A stretch of 64,000 nt of DNA from Streptomyces sp. 378 (lineage in GTDB: Bacteria > Actinomycetota > Actinomycetes > Streptomycetales > Streptomycetaceae): contig NZ_JASKMS010000009.1 of NCBI RefSeq assembly GCF_030124145.1, forward strand, positions 212,156 through 276,155, read 5' to 3'. Position numbers and translations under genes: made by a program. The notes below the pieces were generated by a model. The model was not told the origin of the DNA. It saw only the letters and a program-made list of their open reading frames with translations, and did no database searches. This document shows, one piece after another, positions 43,366 through 51,692 of the stretch (positions are counted from its first letter, which is position 1; each line of letters starts with the position of its first letter).

Positions 43366-43455
43366 ACCGAGGACGCGGGCGGTGGCGGACGCAAGGCCCA
43401 CGGAGCGGACCACCCCGGCGGCGCCGTTCACCAGCAGCGTCTCGCCGCTCGCCAC
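43366..43455 (-). pseudogene. Possible fragment of a zinc-binding dehydrogenase/quinone oxidoreductase
   Basis: The - strand reads SGETLLVNGAAGVVRSVGLA, resembling the nucleotide-binding loop of the medium-chain dehydrogenase family (GETVLVNGAAGGVG). The sequence then degrades. Only ~30 codons, so the call is tentative. Confidence 0.3.
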
Positions 43456-43467
43456 AGCGAGGGTCTG

Positions 43468-44538
43468 TCACCTGCGGGGGGTGCTGCCCCGCAGGACGAT
43501 GTTCGTGGAGACCGGTAGTATCCGCGAGGTATCGCCCTCGGAAAGCGCGAGTGCCATCGCGTGGAGCCCGACCTGGTGCAGAGGCACGGTCACAGAGGTC
43601 AACGCCGGGACGACATCCACCGCCGGGCCGATGTCGTCGAAGCCGGCGACGGCGACGTCCTGGCCGGGGATCAGCCCTGTGTCACGGAAGGCGGTCATCA
43701 GGCCGATGGCCATGACGTCGTTGACGGCGAAGACGAGCTCTGTGCCGTCAAGGCCCCGTCGGACCAGTTCACGGGCTGCCGCACCACCGCCCCGGCGGTT
43801 GAACTCGGCTTCCACCACGAACCGTTCCTCGAGGTCGATGTTGAACTCGCGCAAGCCGTCCGTGAAGCCGTCGCACCGGTCGCGGGACGTCCTGAGCCCG
43901 GCGTGCGCGCGCACCACCGCGAACCGTCGGTAGCCGAGGCCGACCAACGCACGGGCCAGCTGGCGCGCTCCGCCGTAGTTGTCGATGCTGACGGTGTGGA
44001 ACGGCAGGTCGTGCCGGCTGATCAGGACCACGCTGCCGCCCGCTTCCCGGTAGGCGTCGAGTTCCTGGGCAAGGGCGTCGCGGGTGTCGTGGCCGTCGAT
44101 CCGGCTGCCGGCCAGGATGACGGCGCGGGGCCGCATGCCGCGCAGTGTCCTGACGATCTGGAGTTCCCGCTCGGGGGAGCGGTCCGCGACCGCCATGGTC
44201 ACGATGAGGCCGGCCGCCTCCGCCGCCTGCGTCACCCCGCCCGCGATGGACGAGAAATACGGGTCGTCGACACCGCTGACGACCAACGCGGCGGTGTTCG
44301 TCGATCCCCGGGCGATCGCCTGGGCGGACAGATGCGGCGTGTAGTCGAGTTCCGCGGCCGCGGCGAGCACACGGTCGACGTTCTGCTGCCGGACGTTACG
44401 GATGCTGCCGTTGAGAACGCGCGACGCCGTCGCCTGCGAGACACCCGCCGCCCGTGCCACATCGCGCAGGGTTGCCTGGCGCACTCCGAATACGGCCTCT
44501 TGGCGCCGCCGCACAGGCCCCGCCGACGCATCGTCCAT
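43468..44538 (-). CDS. LacI-family transcriptional regulator
   Basis: A 356-residue repressor. The N-terminal helix-turn-helix reads ATLRDVARAAGVSQATASRVLNG, followed by the hinge (LDYTPHLSAQAIARG) and a periplasmic-binding-protein-like sensor domain with VSGVDDPYFSSIAGG and VAGFDDIGPAVDVVPALTSV. It should bind a palindromic operator as a dimer and release it on binding a sugar. The start is uncertain: ATG at 44538 gives a short leader before the HTH but has no clear ribosome site, and ATG at 44547 is possible. It is transcribed divergently from the second LacI gene. A likely target site is the GGAATRCGTTTTCC element near the beta-helix gene. Confidence 0.92.
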   Translation of the reverse strand: MDDASAGPVRRRQEAVFGVRQATLRDVARAAGVSQATASRVLNGSIRNVRQQNVDRVLAAAAELDYTPHLSAQAIARGSTNTAALVVSGVDDPYFSSIAGGVTQAAEAAGLIVTMAVADRSPERELQIVRTLRGMRPRAVILAGSRIDGHDTRDALAQELDAYREAGGSVVLISRHDLPFHTVSIDNYGGARQLARALVGLGYRRFAVVRAHAGLRTSRDRCDGFTDGLREFNIDLEERFVVEAEFNRRGGGAAARELVRRGLDGTELVFAVNDVMAIGLMTAFRDTGLIPGQDVAVAGFDDIGPAVDVVPALTSVTVPLHQVGLHAMALALSEGDTSRILPVSTNIVLRGSTPRR

Positions 44539-44768
44539 GCCGCACATTGTGCACCGCGCCGCAAGGGACCGCGGCGGTGGCGGTGCAGCCACAGAGAGCC
44601 ACACCGCAGGGGGGACGCTCCCTCCTGGTTTCGCACTGCGTTCTTCCGGCGGCTGCTGCCGGCGCCGGAACCCGTTCCTGTACCCCTCGCCGACAGGCCA
44701 CGGCTATCCTCCGGTCAGGGACGACAGCGCCCACGCTCGTGGCAGGGGAAGACAGGAGGAACGGCGCG

Positions 44769-45803
44769 ATGCCCCATCCAGCCAGACCGACCGTCACCCT
44801 GCGTGACGTGGCGGAGACCGCCGGCGTATCGGTCTCGACGGCGTCACGCGTCCTGGGTGGCAGTTCCCGGACGGTCGCGGAGGAGTACCGGCAGCGGGTC
44901 CTCTCCGCCGCGGCCGCGTTGCGCTACACCGCGGACGCCTCGGCCCGGGCCATGCGGCGCGTGAACGACTCGATCGCGGTCGTCGGCGACGACCTCACGA
45001 CCCCGTCGATGGCAATGGCCGTCGCGGCGATGGAGCGGCGGGCGCGCGACGCCGGGGCGTTCGTGACCGTCTCGTCGACCCGCGGCACCGCCGAGCGGCA
45101 GCTGGAGACAGTCCGGCTGCAGCGTGCGCTGCGGCCGCGTGCGCTCATTCTGACCTCGAGCCGCCTCGACGCGAACGCCCTCGGGGGGCGCCTGCTCGAC
45201 GAGTTGCTCGGATACGAACGCGAGGGCGGCCGGGTGGTGATCGTCGGTGACACCGACATGCCGTTCGACTCCATCAGCTTCGTCAATCACGGCCCTGCGA
45301 AGGAACTGGCCGGCTTCGTCGCCGGGGCGGGGCACCGGCACGTGACGATCCTCGCCGGCGCGCGCGGGCAGGGAAACGTCTCCACCCGTACCGCGGGCTT
45401 CCTGGCCGGGCTCCGCGACGGCGGCGTCGAGGGGCGGCACATCCGGATCTCGCACTGTGCGGTGAGCCGTGAAGGGGGGTTCGACGCGGCGCGGCTGATG
45501 ATCACCGAGGGGCTGGAGCCGCCCCACGCGGTGCTCGCGGCCAACGACACCATCGCCATCGGCGCGATGTCCGCCTTCCGGGCTGCCGGGGTGGCGGTGC
45601 CGGACGACGTCTCGGTGACCGGTTTCGACGACATCGAGCTCGCGGTCGACGTGACACCGCGGCTGACGACCGTGTCGTTGCCGCTGGCGCAGGCAGGTGC
45701 CGAAGCGGTCCGCCTCGCGCTCGCGGATCGTGCGGAAGCGGAGCATTTGATGATGCGCGGGCGGGTCGTGGTGCGCGACAGCGTGGCGGTCCGCATCGCC
45801 TGA
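44769..45803 (+). CDS. LacI-family transcriptional regulator
   Basis: A 344-residue regulator. HTH: VTLRDVAETAGVSVSTASRVLGGSS at residues ~8-32; sensor domain with VVGDDLTTPSMAMAVAAM, LAANDTIAIGAMSAFRAAG and VTGFDDIELAVDVTPRLTTVSLP. AGGAGGA lies 7 nt before the ATG; the frame is open far upstream (from 44454) but without a site. It diverges from the first LacI gene across 230 bp and precedes the secreted beta-helix gene in the same direction, separated by 718 bp with a terminator-like hairpin, so it is not cotranscribed with it but may control it. The first hinge region differs from its neighbour, so this is not a recent duplicate. Confidence 0.95.
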   Translation: MPHPARPTVTLRDVAETAGVSVSTASRVLGGSSRTVAEEYRQRVLSAAAALRYTADASARAMRRVNDSIAVVGDDLTTPSMAMAVAAMERRARDAGAFVTVSSTRGTAERQLETVRLQRALRPRALILTSSRLDANALGGRLLDELLGYEREGGRVVIVGDTDMPFDSISFVNHGPAKELAGFVAGAGHRHVTILAGARGQGNVSTRTAGFLAGLRDGGVEGRHIRISHCAVSREGGFDAARLMITEGLEPPHAVLAANDTIAIGAMSAFRAAGVAVPDDVSVTGFDDIELAVDVTPRLTTVSLPLAQAGAEAVRLALADRAEAEHLMMRGRVVVRDSVAVRIA

Positions 45804-45822
45804 TCCGCCCCTGGACCGATCA

Positions 45823-45859
45823 CTCCGGCCGACGCACACAGTGTGTCCGGCCACCGGAG
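45823..45859 (+). terminator. Hairpin after the second LacI gene
   Basis: CTCCGG (45823-45828) pairs with CCGGAG (45854-45859), with inner complementary stretches around ACACA-GTGTGT. It begins 19 bp after the stop codon. Confidence 0.5.
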
Positions 45860-45932
45860 ACTGACTCGTCGCAGACGTTCTACGGGCTGCCCGACGCGAG
45901 ACGCGTTTCGATCACGGACGGACCTCCCACGC

Positions 45933-45946
45933 GGAATGCGTTTTCC
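45933..45946. promoter_or_regulatory. LacI-type operator-like palindrome, copy 1
   Basis: GGAATGCGTTTTCC, an imperfect 14-bp dyad with central CG, the hallmark of LacI-family operators. The match to copy 2 extends to both sides (GCGGAATRCGTTTTCCC). Confidence 0.55.
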
Positions 45947-46227
45947 CGCCGAGAGATGACCCCTCCCACCGGGTGCGCCCTCTCACCTCCGCGATCCCAC
46001 GCGGCAGGCCCCTGCGGGAGAGATCCTCCTGGGAGGGAGCGCGGGTGTGGGTGAGGCGTGCAGCGGGTGTCTGAGCAGCCCGTGCGAGCGCAGTACCGAA
46101 GCAGACGTGCTGCCGCGTGCCTCGCTGCCCCACGATGCCGTCGGCTTCCGGCAGGACCCTCCGCACCGCCCGTGCGTTCATCTGCCCGAAACCTTGACGC
46201 ACTCAGTCATCGCTGGGCACACTGCGC

Positions 46228-46241
46228 GGAATACGTTTTCC
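46228..46241. promoter_or_regulatory. LacI-type operator-like palindrome, copy 2
   Basis: GGAATACGTTTTCC, 295 bp downstream of copy 1 and identical to it except for one base. It lies just after a TTGACG (46194-46199) with a weak -10 (CACACT, 46218-46223), where a bound repressor would block transcription of the secreted beta-helix gene. Confidence 0.6.
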
Positions 46242-46521
46242 CACTGCAGCCCCAGGGGGCAGGCATGAGCAATCGTGGCGGCCGGCTCCACCTCCAGGAG
46301 GGCACTGTGACGAGGGAAGCACGGCTCTCGCAGCCGCCGCCGAGCTCAACCCCGGACGGTGCGGGTCCGGCCGGACCCGCACCCATGTCGTCGCGCACCC
46401 GTTGGTGCGTCCACCTCACGGTCCCGAACCGCCCGCGCCCCGAGTCGTTACCGGACGTCGCGGCCGGAGGCGTCACGACAGGAGCCAGTTCCTCACCACC
46501 ACGGACGACAAGAAGAGGACA

Positions 46522-48795
46522 ATGACCGTCAACCGAAGACTTGTGTCACGAGCGACAGCCGCCGCACTGTGCGCGCTGGCCGTCGTGCTCGCGTCGATCG
46601 TGCTCATCCCCGTGCAGCGTGCCTACGCCGCGGGCACCACGTACTTCGTGAGCACGAGCGGCAACGACAGTAATGCCGGCACCAGCAGCAGCGCGCCCTG
46701 GCGCTCGCTGAGCAAGGTGAACTCGACGACGTTCCAGCCCGGCGACACCATTCGCTTCGAGGCCGGTGACAGCTGGACCGGGCAGCTGTGGCCGAAGGGG
46801 TCCGGCACAGACGGCGCCCCGATCTCCATCGACAGTTACGGAACGGGCGCCAAGCCGAAGATCGCCGGCCAGGGCACCGTCAGCGACGCGGTGCGGCTGT
46901 TCAACCAGCAGTACTGGGAAATCCGCAACCTCGACGTGTCGAACGCGGTGCCCACCGGGACGACAGACGGTTCGAAGCTCGGCGACTTCCGTGGCATCGG
47001 CGTACACGGCAACAACGGCCAGACCCTCCACCACTTCGTGATCGACTCGGTCGACGTGCACGACGTCACCGGCGAGGTCAAGTGGATCGGCGGCAACACC
47101 GCCAACAACAAGCCGGGCATCACCTTCAACAACGGCTGGGACCGCTCGAAGAACAGCGGTGGCATCGCCTTCCTCACCACGGTCCAGGACATCGCCGCGC
47201 CTGGCGCCCCCACCGTGCTCGACGACATCACGGTGCAGAACTCCAGCATCAAGAACACCTCGTTCGCGGGAATCGTGACGAAGCAGTACGCCGGTGACGC
47301 GCCCGGTGCCGTCTTCACGGGTTGGGGCAAGCGCGCCACGGCCACGGACTCCCGCTTCACCCCGCACACCGACGTCACGATCCGCGGCAACTACATCACG
47401 CAGGCGAACACCGACTTCGGCGGCAACGGCATCTACGTCACCGGCACCCGAGGCGCACTCGTCGAAGGCAACGTGATCGACCGGGTCGGCGTCTCCGGCG
47501 TCGAGACCAACATGGCCGACAGGGTCACCGTCCAGCACAACGAGGTCATGGGCACGCACCACATGGGTGGCAGTGCCGACGCGAACGGTCTGGACCCCGA
47601 CATCGGCACCACCAACCAGGTCTTCCAGTACAACTACCTGCACGACAACGGCGACGGCATCCTGCTCTGCGCGTGCAACTCCTCGGTCAACTTCGGCAGC
47701 GCGGTGGTCCGCTACAACGTCATCACCGGCAGCGAGCGGTGGAACCTCCACATGTCGCAGACAACGGGCTCGGTGGCGCACGTCTACAACAACACCTTCG
47801 CCAACACCAATTCGCAGACCCTGGTGAGCGGCGGCGCCTCCGGCAGGGTGACGCTGACCAACAACCTGTTCATCTCCGGAAATTCAGCACCGGAGTTCAA
47901 GCAGCAGTCGAGTATCGTCTACAACAACAACGGCTACTCGTCCAACCTGACGACTCGGCCCTCGTCCGACGCGAACGCCGTCGTCGGCGCTCCGCAGTTC
48001 GTGAACCCCTCCGTCACGGGACCCTACGGTGACGAGAACGGCACGAGGCTGGGCACGGCGGCGAACTTCGCGCTCCAGTCCGGATCACCGTTCGTCGACT
48101 CCGGCGCCACCGTCACCGGCAACGGCGGCCTCGACCACGCCGGGGCTCCTGTGCCGATCGGGAACGGCCCGGAGATCGGCGCCTTCGAGCGGGGCGCGCC
48201 CGGCATCGCGTTCACGGATACGTTCAACGGCCTGACGACCGGCGCTCTCGCCAACGGGACCAACGGGTGGCGGGTCATCTCGACCAACAACGACGTCTCC
48301 GTGGTGGAGACGCCGTCCGCGACCGACAAGAGCGTCCGCCTGACCCGCACCATCGAAGGCGGCGGCACCGACGGGACCAACCTCGCCCGGCTCTTCAGCA
48401 CCCCGCTGCAGGGCGTCGTGACCATCGACGCGCAGGTGATGCGCAACGACACGCAAGGCGGCTGGTTCGGGTTGCCCTACGTGTACAACTCCAGCGGCAA
48501 CCAAGCCGTCAGCGTCGCGTTCGCGCGCGGCCAGATCCACGCGTATCAGGGAACCACGGACTCCGCGATCGGTACGTACACGAAGGGCAAGTCGTATCGG
48601 ATCACGCTCACCGTGGACACCGTGAACCAGCACTTCGACCTGGACATCGACGGCCGACGCATCCTGACCGATGCCGCGTTCCGCACCTCGATGCCGGGAA
48701 TCGCGAAGGTCGCGTGGTACTCGAACGGCGGCGAGCGCGGGTCGGTGCACGTGGACGACGTCCGAGTGTCGCGCGGCACCGGATACGGCCAGTGA
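46522..48795 (+). CDS. Secreted right-handed parallel beta-helix protein, probable polysaccharide lyase or hydrolase with C-terminal lectin-like domain
   Basis: A 757-residue exported protein. Residues 1-37 form a long Sec signal (Arg pair, hydrophobic core, cleavage near AYAAG). The mature part opens TTYFVSTSGNDSNAGTSSSAP, the usual opening of secreted beta-helix enzymes, followed by ~500 residues rich in Asn/Gly/Val turns (VTIRGNYI, GNGIYVTG, VTVQHNEV, VFQYNYLHDNGDGI) typical of pectate-lyase-like coils. From about residue 565 a concanavalin/LamG-like jelly-roll follows (TDTFNGLTTGALANGTNGW to VHVDDVRVSRG). AGAAGAGGA precedes the ATG. The fold is clear; the substrate is not. Two operator copies upstream suggest LacI control, and the convergent SGNH esterase and nearby importer fit a plant or microbial polysaccharide pathway. 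Confidence 0.88.
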   Translation: MTVNRRLVSRATAAALCALAVVLASIVLIPVQRAYAAGTTYFVSTSGNDSNAGTSSSAPWRSLSKVNSTTFQPGDTIRFEAGDSWTGQLWPKGSGTDGAPISIDSYGTGAKPKIAGQGTVSDAVRLFNQQYWEIRNLDVSNAVPTGTTDGSKLGDFRGIGVHGNNGQTLHHFVIDSVDVHDVTGEVKWIGGNTANNKPGITFNNGWDRSKNSGGIAFLTTVQDIAAPGAPTVLDDITVQNSSIKNTSFAGIVTKQYAGDAPGAVFTGWGKRATATDSRFTPHTDVTIRGNYITQANTDFGGNGIYVTGTRGALVEGNVIDRVGVSGVETNMADRVTVQHNEVMGTHHMGGSADANGLDPDIGTTNQVFQYNYLHDNGDGILLCACNSSVNFGSAVVRYNVITGSERWNLHMSQTTGSVAHVYNNTFANTNSQTLVSGGASGRVTLTNNLFISGNSAPEFKQQSSIVYNNNGYSSNLTTRPSSDANAVVGAPQFVNPSVTGPYGDENGTRLGTAANFALQSGSPFVDSGATVTGNGGLDHAGAPVPIGNGPEIGAFERGAPGIAFTDTFNGLTTGALANGTNGWRVISTNNDVSVVETPSATDKSVRLTRTIEGGGTDGTNLARLFSTPLQGVVTIDAQVMRNDTQGGWFGLPYVYNSSGNQAVSVAFARGQIHAYQGTTDSAIGTYTKGKSYRITLTVDTVNQHFDLDIDGRRILTDAAFRTSMPGIAKVAWYSNGGERGSVHVDDVRVSRGTGYGQ

Positions 48796-48832
48796 CCGTT
48801 TCGGTCCGCTGAAATCTCTCCAGTGAGTAAAC

Positions 48833-48866
48833 AGCTCTGCCGGGCCGCTATCGGCCCGGCAGAGCT
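48833..48866. terminator. Bidirectional terminator between convergent genes
   Basis: A perfect 14-bp stem, AGCTCTGCCGGGCC (48833-48846) with GGCCCGGCAGAGCT (48853-48866), and a 6-nt loop. It sits between the ends of the beta-helix gene (+) and the SGNH gene (-). Confidence 0.85.
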
Positions 48867-48880
48867 GATTTCCATACTGA

Positions 48881-49525
48881 TCAACGCGATGAGATCTTCT
48901 GCAGGCAGGCGCTGACCACCGGCACATAGAAGGTGGTGATACCCGCCATATTGGGGTGCGTTCCCGACCCCTCCGTACCGGGGAAACCGTTGACCAGGTC
49001 GTCGAACGTGTATTTCGCCCGCTGGGCGTCATCGCGGGTGTCGAACGAGGTGTCCCCGAAAACGTCGGCAACCGCCACATCCCACTTCTGACATGCCCGC
49101 AACGTCACCTCACGCAGCGCCACCTGAGTGTTCCAGTCCCTCGATCCGAGTTTGTGGGCGGCGACGTACACGATGCGGGCGCGCGGCCATTTCCGCTGCA
49201 TCGTGTACAGCGTCTTCTCCAGCTCATCCGCGTAAGTACCCACTGTGTAGCGCTGGTCCCTGAAGATCGACTGGGCGTCGTTGGTGCCGCCGTCAAGGAG
49301 GAGAACATCCGGCGCGATGTCAGTCGCCTCCTCGACCTGCGTGCGTATCTGTCCACCGGACGCATGTGGGTCGACGCCAATAGTCGCGCCGTTCCGGGCG
49401 AACTTGGTAAGGGTCATGCTCTCGCGCTCGGCGACGAGGTCCACGAAACTGCGCGGATACACGTGTCCGTGCACGATGCTGTCGCCGAAGGCATAGAGGA
49501 TTTTCCCTGCCGGCCCGTTACCCAC
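48881..49525 (-). CDS. SGNH/GDSL-family hydrolase (esterase-like)
   Basis: A 214-residue enzyme. Catalytic Ser in FGDSIVHG (residues ~13-20), oxyanion Gly/Asn in DGGTNDAQ (block III, ~78-85), and the terminal block with catalytic His in GTHPNMAGI (~190-198). No signal peptide is visible, so it appears cytoplasmic unless exported otherwise. The start is GTG at 49525 with GGGAG 7 nt upstream; an ATG one base earlier is out of frame. Such enzymes usually remove acetyl or other acyl groups from sugars, which fits a role beside the beta-helix protein. It diverges from the cupin gene across a 130-bp region that holds an operator-like palindrome. Confidence 0.9.
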   Translation of the reverse strand: MGNGPAGKILYAFGDSIVHGHVYPRSFVDLVAERESMTLTKFARNGATIGVDPHASGGQIRTQVEEATDIAPDVLLLDGGTNDAQSIFRDQRYTVGTYADELEKTLYTMQRKWPRARIVYVAAHKLGSRDWNTQVALREVTLRACQKWDVAVADVFGDTSFDTRDDAQRAKYTFDDLVNGFPGTEGSGTHPNMAGITTFYVPVVSACLQKISSR

Positions 49526-49574
49526 ATCAATCTCCCTACAGCTCGCGATTTCTGACCTGATTTTAGTCCGAACA

Positions 49575-49604
49575 TTGACCCGTTGGGCCAGAGGAACGTA
49601 AGTT
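49575..49604 (+). promoter_or_regulatory. Possible promoter of the cupin gene
   Basis: TTGACC (49575-49580) and TAAGTT (49599-49604) are 18 bp apart, just upstream of the palindrome at 49616. Motif match only. Confidence 0.35.
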
Positions 49605-49615
49605 CAGGAGAAGAT

Positions 49616-49629
49616 AGTAAGCGCTTGCT
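49616..49629. promoter_or_regulatory. LacI-type operator-like palindrome between SGNH and cupin genes
   Basis: AGTAAGCGCTTGCT is a 14-bp dyad (one mismatch) around the perfect core AAGCGCTT with central CG. It lies between two divergent genes, just downstream of the possible cupin promoter, so one repressor could control both directions. Confidence 0.6.
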
Positions 49630-49655
49630 GTCGCGAAATGGAGTGCTGACGAAAC

Positions 49656-50366
49656 ATGATCACAACCCATACCGGACTGCCCGGGGGTGTTGCCCTCTCG
49701 CATCTGTCGGTGTACGACTGGCCAGCCGCCGACGGGGTGTGCGGCGGCACCCCTCACATGCACCTCGCGTGCTCGGAGGCCTACGTCGTCACCGGCGGCC
49801 GGGGTGCCGTGCAGACGCTGACCGCGTCCGGGTACGAGGTGACTCCCCTTCAGGCCGGTGCCGTCGCCTGGTTCACACCCGGCACCATCCACCGGCTGGT
49901 CAACGAGAGCGATCTCCGGATCACCGTTCTGATGCAGAACAGCGGGTTGCCGGAAGCCGGGGACGCGGTCCTCACGCTGCCCCCGGAGTACCTGACCGAT
50001 CCAGAGGCGTACGCACGCGCCACCGTCATCCCGGCCAACGCGCCCGAGGAGGAGCAGGAGCGCGTCGCCCGGGCCCGGCGCGACCTCGCCCTCGAGGGAT
50101 ACCGGGCCTTGCGGGAGGCCGAGGGACCACAGGCCCTGGCCGCGTTCCACCGGGCCGCCGTCGCGCTCGTACGGCCGCGCATCGCCGAGTGGCGCGAGCG
50201 GTTCCGGCAGGGGGCCGAGGCCGCCGCGGCGGCAACCGCGGTGCAGCTCGACTCGCTTGAACAGGGGGAGTTCCCCCACCTCTCCGATGCCGTCGTCCGG
50301 ACGCAACAGCCCACGGCCCGCGGGAAGTTCGGCATGTGTGGGCGGCTTGACGTCTACCAGGACTGA
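49656..50366 (+). CDS. Cupin-domain protein
   Basis: A 236-residue cytoplasmic protein. The cupin barrel is in the N-terminal half: metal-binding motif 1 HMHLACSEAYVVTGG (HxH and Glu, residues ~31-45) and motif 2 PGTIHRLVNES (~75-86) with the third His. The C-terminal half is a charged helical region (PEEEQERVARARRDLALEGYRALREAEG) without a known domain. GGAG lies about 13 nt before the ATG. In sugar-catabolic loci, single cupins act as sugar isomerases, lyases or sensors; the exact role here is open. It converges on the third LacI gene. Confidence 0.85.
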   Translation: MITTHTGLPGGVALSHLSVYDWPAADGVCGGTPHMHLACSEAYVVTGGRGAVQTLTASGYEVTPLQAGAVAWFTPGTIHRLVNESDLRITVLMQNSGLPEAGDAVLTLPPEYLTDPEAYARATVIPANAPEEEQERVARARRDLALEGYRALREAEGPQALAAFHRAAVALVRPRIAEWRERFRQGAEAAAAATAVQLDSLEQGEFPHLSDAVVRTQQPTARGKFGMCGRLDVYQD

Positions 50367-50489
50367 CGACGACAACGCGCACCCAGGAGCCCGTGACGGG
50401 AGCCTGGGCGGGTGCCTGCCGTGCCGCCTTGCGGTCCGTAGCCGGCCGACCGCCGGTGCGGCGGAAGGGTCGGCGCGGTCACCGGCCGG

Positions 50490-50553
50490 GGCCGGCGCGG
50501 GCGGCCGTGCACAGCAGCGGTTACCGCTCAAGGCCAGGACGCCCGCGCCGGCC
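50490..50553. terminator. Bidirectional terminator-like hairpin between cupin and LacI genes
   Basis: GGCCGGCGCGGGCG (50490-50503) and CGCCCGCGCCGGCC (50540-50553) form a perfect 14-bp stem. The 36-nt loop itself contains a small hairpin (AGCGGT-ACCGCT). Located between two convergent genes. Confidence 0.6.
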
Positions 50554-50581
50554 GCGGACCGCGCCCGGGAGCGGTCACCGT

Positions 50582-51610
50582 TTACGGAGCGAGGCGGCTT
50601 CCAGGGGGCGGCTCGGCCGTCGACTCCCGCCAGATGACCCGGAACAGGGACACGTCGTTCGGCTCGGGCGCCGTGTTCGTCAAGCCCGCGATCAGCTTGG
50701 CCATGGCCTTGCTGCCCAGCCGTTCGAGATCCACGTCGACGGTGGTCAGGGACGGGGTCATGAACTGCCCGACCCCGACGTTGTCCCAACCGGTCACGCT
50801 GAGGTCGCCCGGCACGTCCCAGCCGCGCTCCCGGGCGCCCCGGACGACGCCGGCGGCGACGAGGTCGTTGGCCGCGATCACCGCGGTCGGCCGCGAACGG
50901 CTCGGGAGCGACCGTATCGCCTCGATGCCGGACGCCCCCGACCAGTCTCCGTCGAAGACCCCGACGGACTCGACCCCGAGGCGTTCGACGGTGTCCAGGT
51001 AGCTCTGCTTGCGCGCCCTCGCGGAAGCGAAGTGCGCGTCGCCCGCCACATGAAGGAACCGGGAGTGACCGAGCGCCGCCAAGTGCTCGATCATCCGCAC
51101 CACGGGCCTGGCGTCGGCCAGTTCCCCGATGCCGCGCATCTCGTCGTCGAAGTCGGCGGAGATCACCACGGTCGTCCTCTGGTGCAGTTTGCTCTCCACC
51201 GCAGGGAGCACGGGGGCCAGGGAGAGCATGCCCTCGTACTGCCCCGAGTCGGCGAGTTCCAGGAGGCGTTCACTCCTCGCCCGTACGCCGCCCCCGGCGC
51301 TCACGACGTCCACGAAATACCCTGAGGCCTGTGCCGTCGCGCTGGCTCCCGCCAGCATGCGGGACGGGTTGAAGGCCATGGCGGGCATGAGTATCGCCAG
51401 CCGGCCGGTCTTGCGCGTGCGCATCGACCGTGCCACCAGGTTGGGACGGTAGTCCAGTTCACGGATCGCCTTCTCCACGCGCTCCAGGGTCGTGGGCTTG
51501 AGCCCGCCGTTGAACCGCAGATACCGCGAAACCGTCTGGGGCGACACCCCGGCGAGTCGCGCCACATCGGTGATCGTCGGCCGCCGTCGCGCCGTCTCAG
51601 CGCTGTCCAT
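50582..51610 (-). CDS. LacI-family repressor of the adjacent ABC sugar operon
   Basis: A 342-residue regulator. HTH PTITDVARLAGVSPQTVSRYLRFNGG at residues ~11-36, hinge LDYRPNLVARSMRTRKTGRLA, then the sugar-binding domain (ILMPAMAFNPSRMLAG, VIAANDLVAAGVVRG, VTGWDNVGVGQFMTPSLTTVDV). ATG at 51610 has GGGAGAAG upstream; the frame is open to 51658 but that extension runs toward the operator region. It is divergent from the importer operon, and two strong inverted operator copies lie in the shared 184-bp gap, so it most likely represses the importer and itself. A Tyr follows the usual recognition-helix Ser-Arg (SRYLRF) instead of the common SRVLN. Confidence 0.95.
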   Translation of the reverse strand: MDSAETARRRPTITDVARLAGVSPQTVSRYLRFNGGLKPTTLERVEKAIRELDYRPNLVARSMRTRKTGRLAILMPAMAFNPSRMLAGASATAQASGYFVDVVSAGGGVRARSERLLELADSGQYEGMLSLAPVLPAVESKLHQRTTVVISADFDDEMRGIGELADARPVVRMIEHLAALGHSRFLHVAGDAHFASARARKQSYLDTVERLGVESVGVFDGDWSGASGIEAIRSLPSRSRPTAVIAANDLVAAGVVRGARERGWDVPGDLSVTGWDNVGVGQFMTPSLTTVDVDLERLGSKAMAKLIAGLTNTAPEPNDVSLFRVIWRESTAEPPPGSRLAP

Positions 51611-51662
51611 CCGCTTCTCCCGCCCATCCGCCAACGTTACGGAAGTCAGAGCGTACACACTA

Positions 51663-51692
51663 TTGACGCAAAAAGTGATCGTTCACTATGGT
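51663..51692 (+). promoter_or_regulatory. Promoter of the ABC sugar importer operon, overlapped by an operator
   Basis: TTGACG (-35, 51663-51668) and TATGGT (-10, 51687-51692) are separated by 18 bp. The spacer is occupied by the first operator copy, a classic arrangement for repression. Confidence 0.6.

Larger units (their letters stand above)
42789..43467. other. Gene-poor stretch with two possible gene fragments
   Basis: No complete gene. Two pieces look like protein remains: a + strand tail ending at 43296 and a - strand piece at 43366-43455, listed separately. The rest (42789-43140) shows nothing recognisable. Confidence 0.4.
45860..46521. other. Long upstream region of the beta-helix gene
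   Basis: No credible gene. It holds two copies of a palindromic operator-like element (45933-45946 and 46228-46241) and a possible -35 (TTGACG at 46194-46199) upstream of the second copy. If transcription starts near 46225, the leader before the ATG at 46522 is about 290 nt. Confidence 0.5.

Noticed and set aside
46265..46525. Small + strand open frame (about 86 codons) before the beta-helix gene
   Set aside because: Pro/Ser/Arg-rich, no ribosome site, no domain; it is probably leader DNA.
49563..50789. 408-codon open frame on the - strand
   Set aside because: Antisense to the cupin gene, no ribosome site, no domain; the cupin metal motifs are on the + strand.
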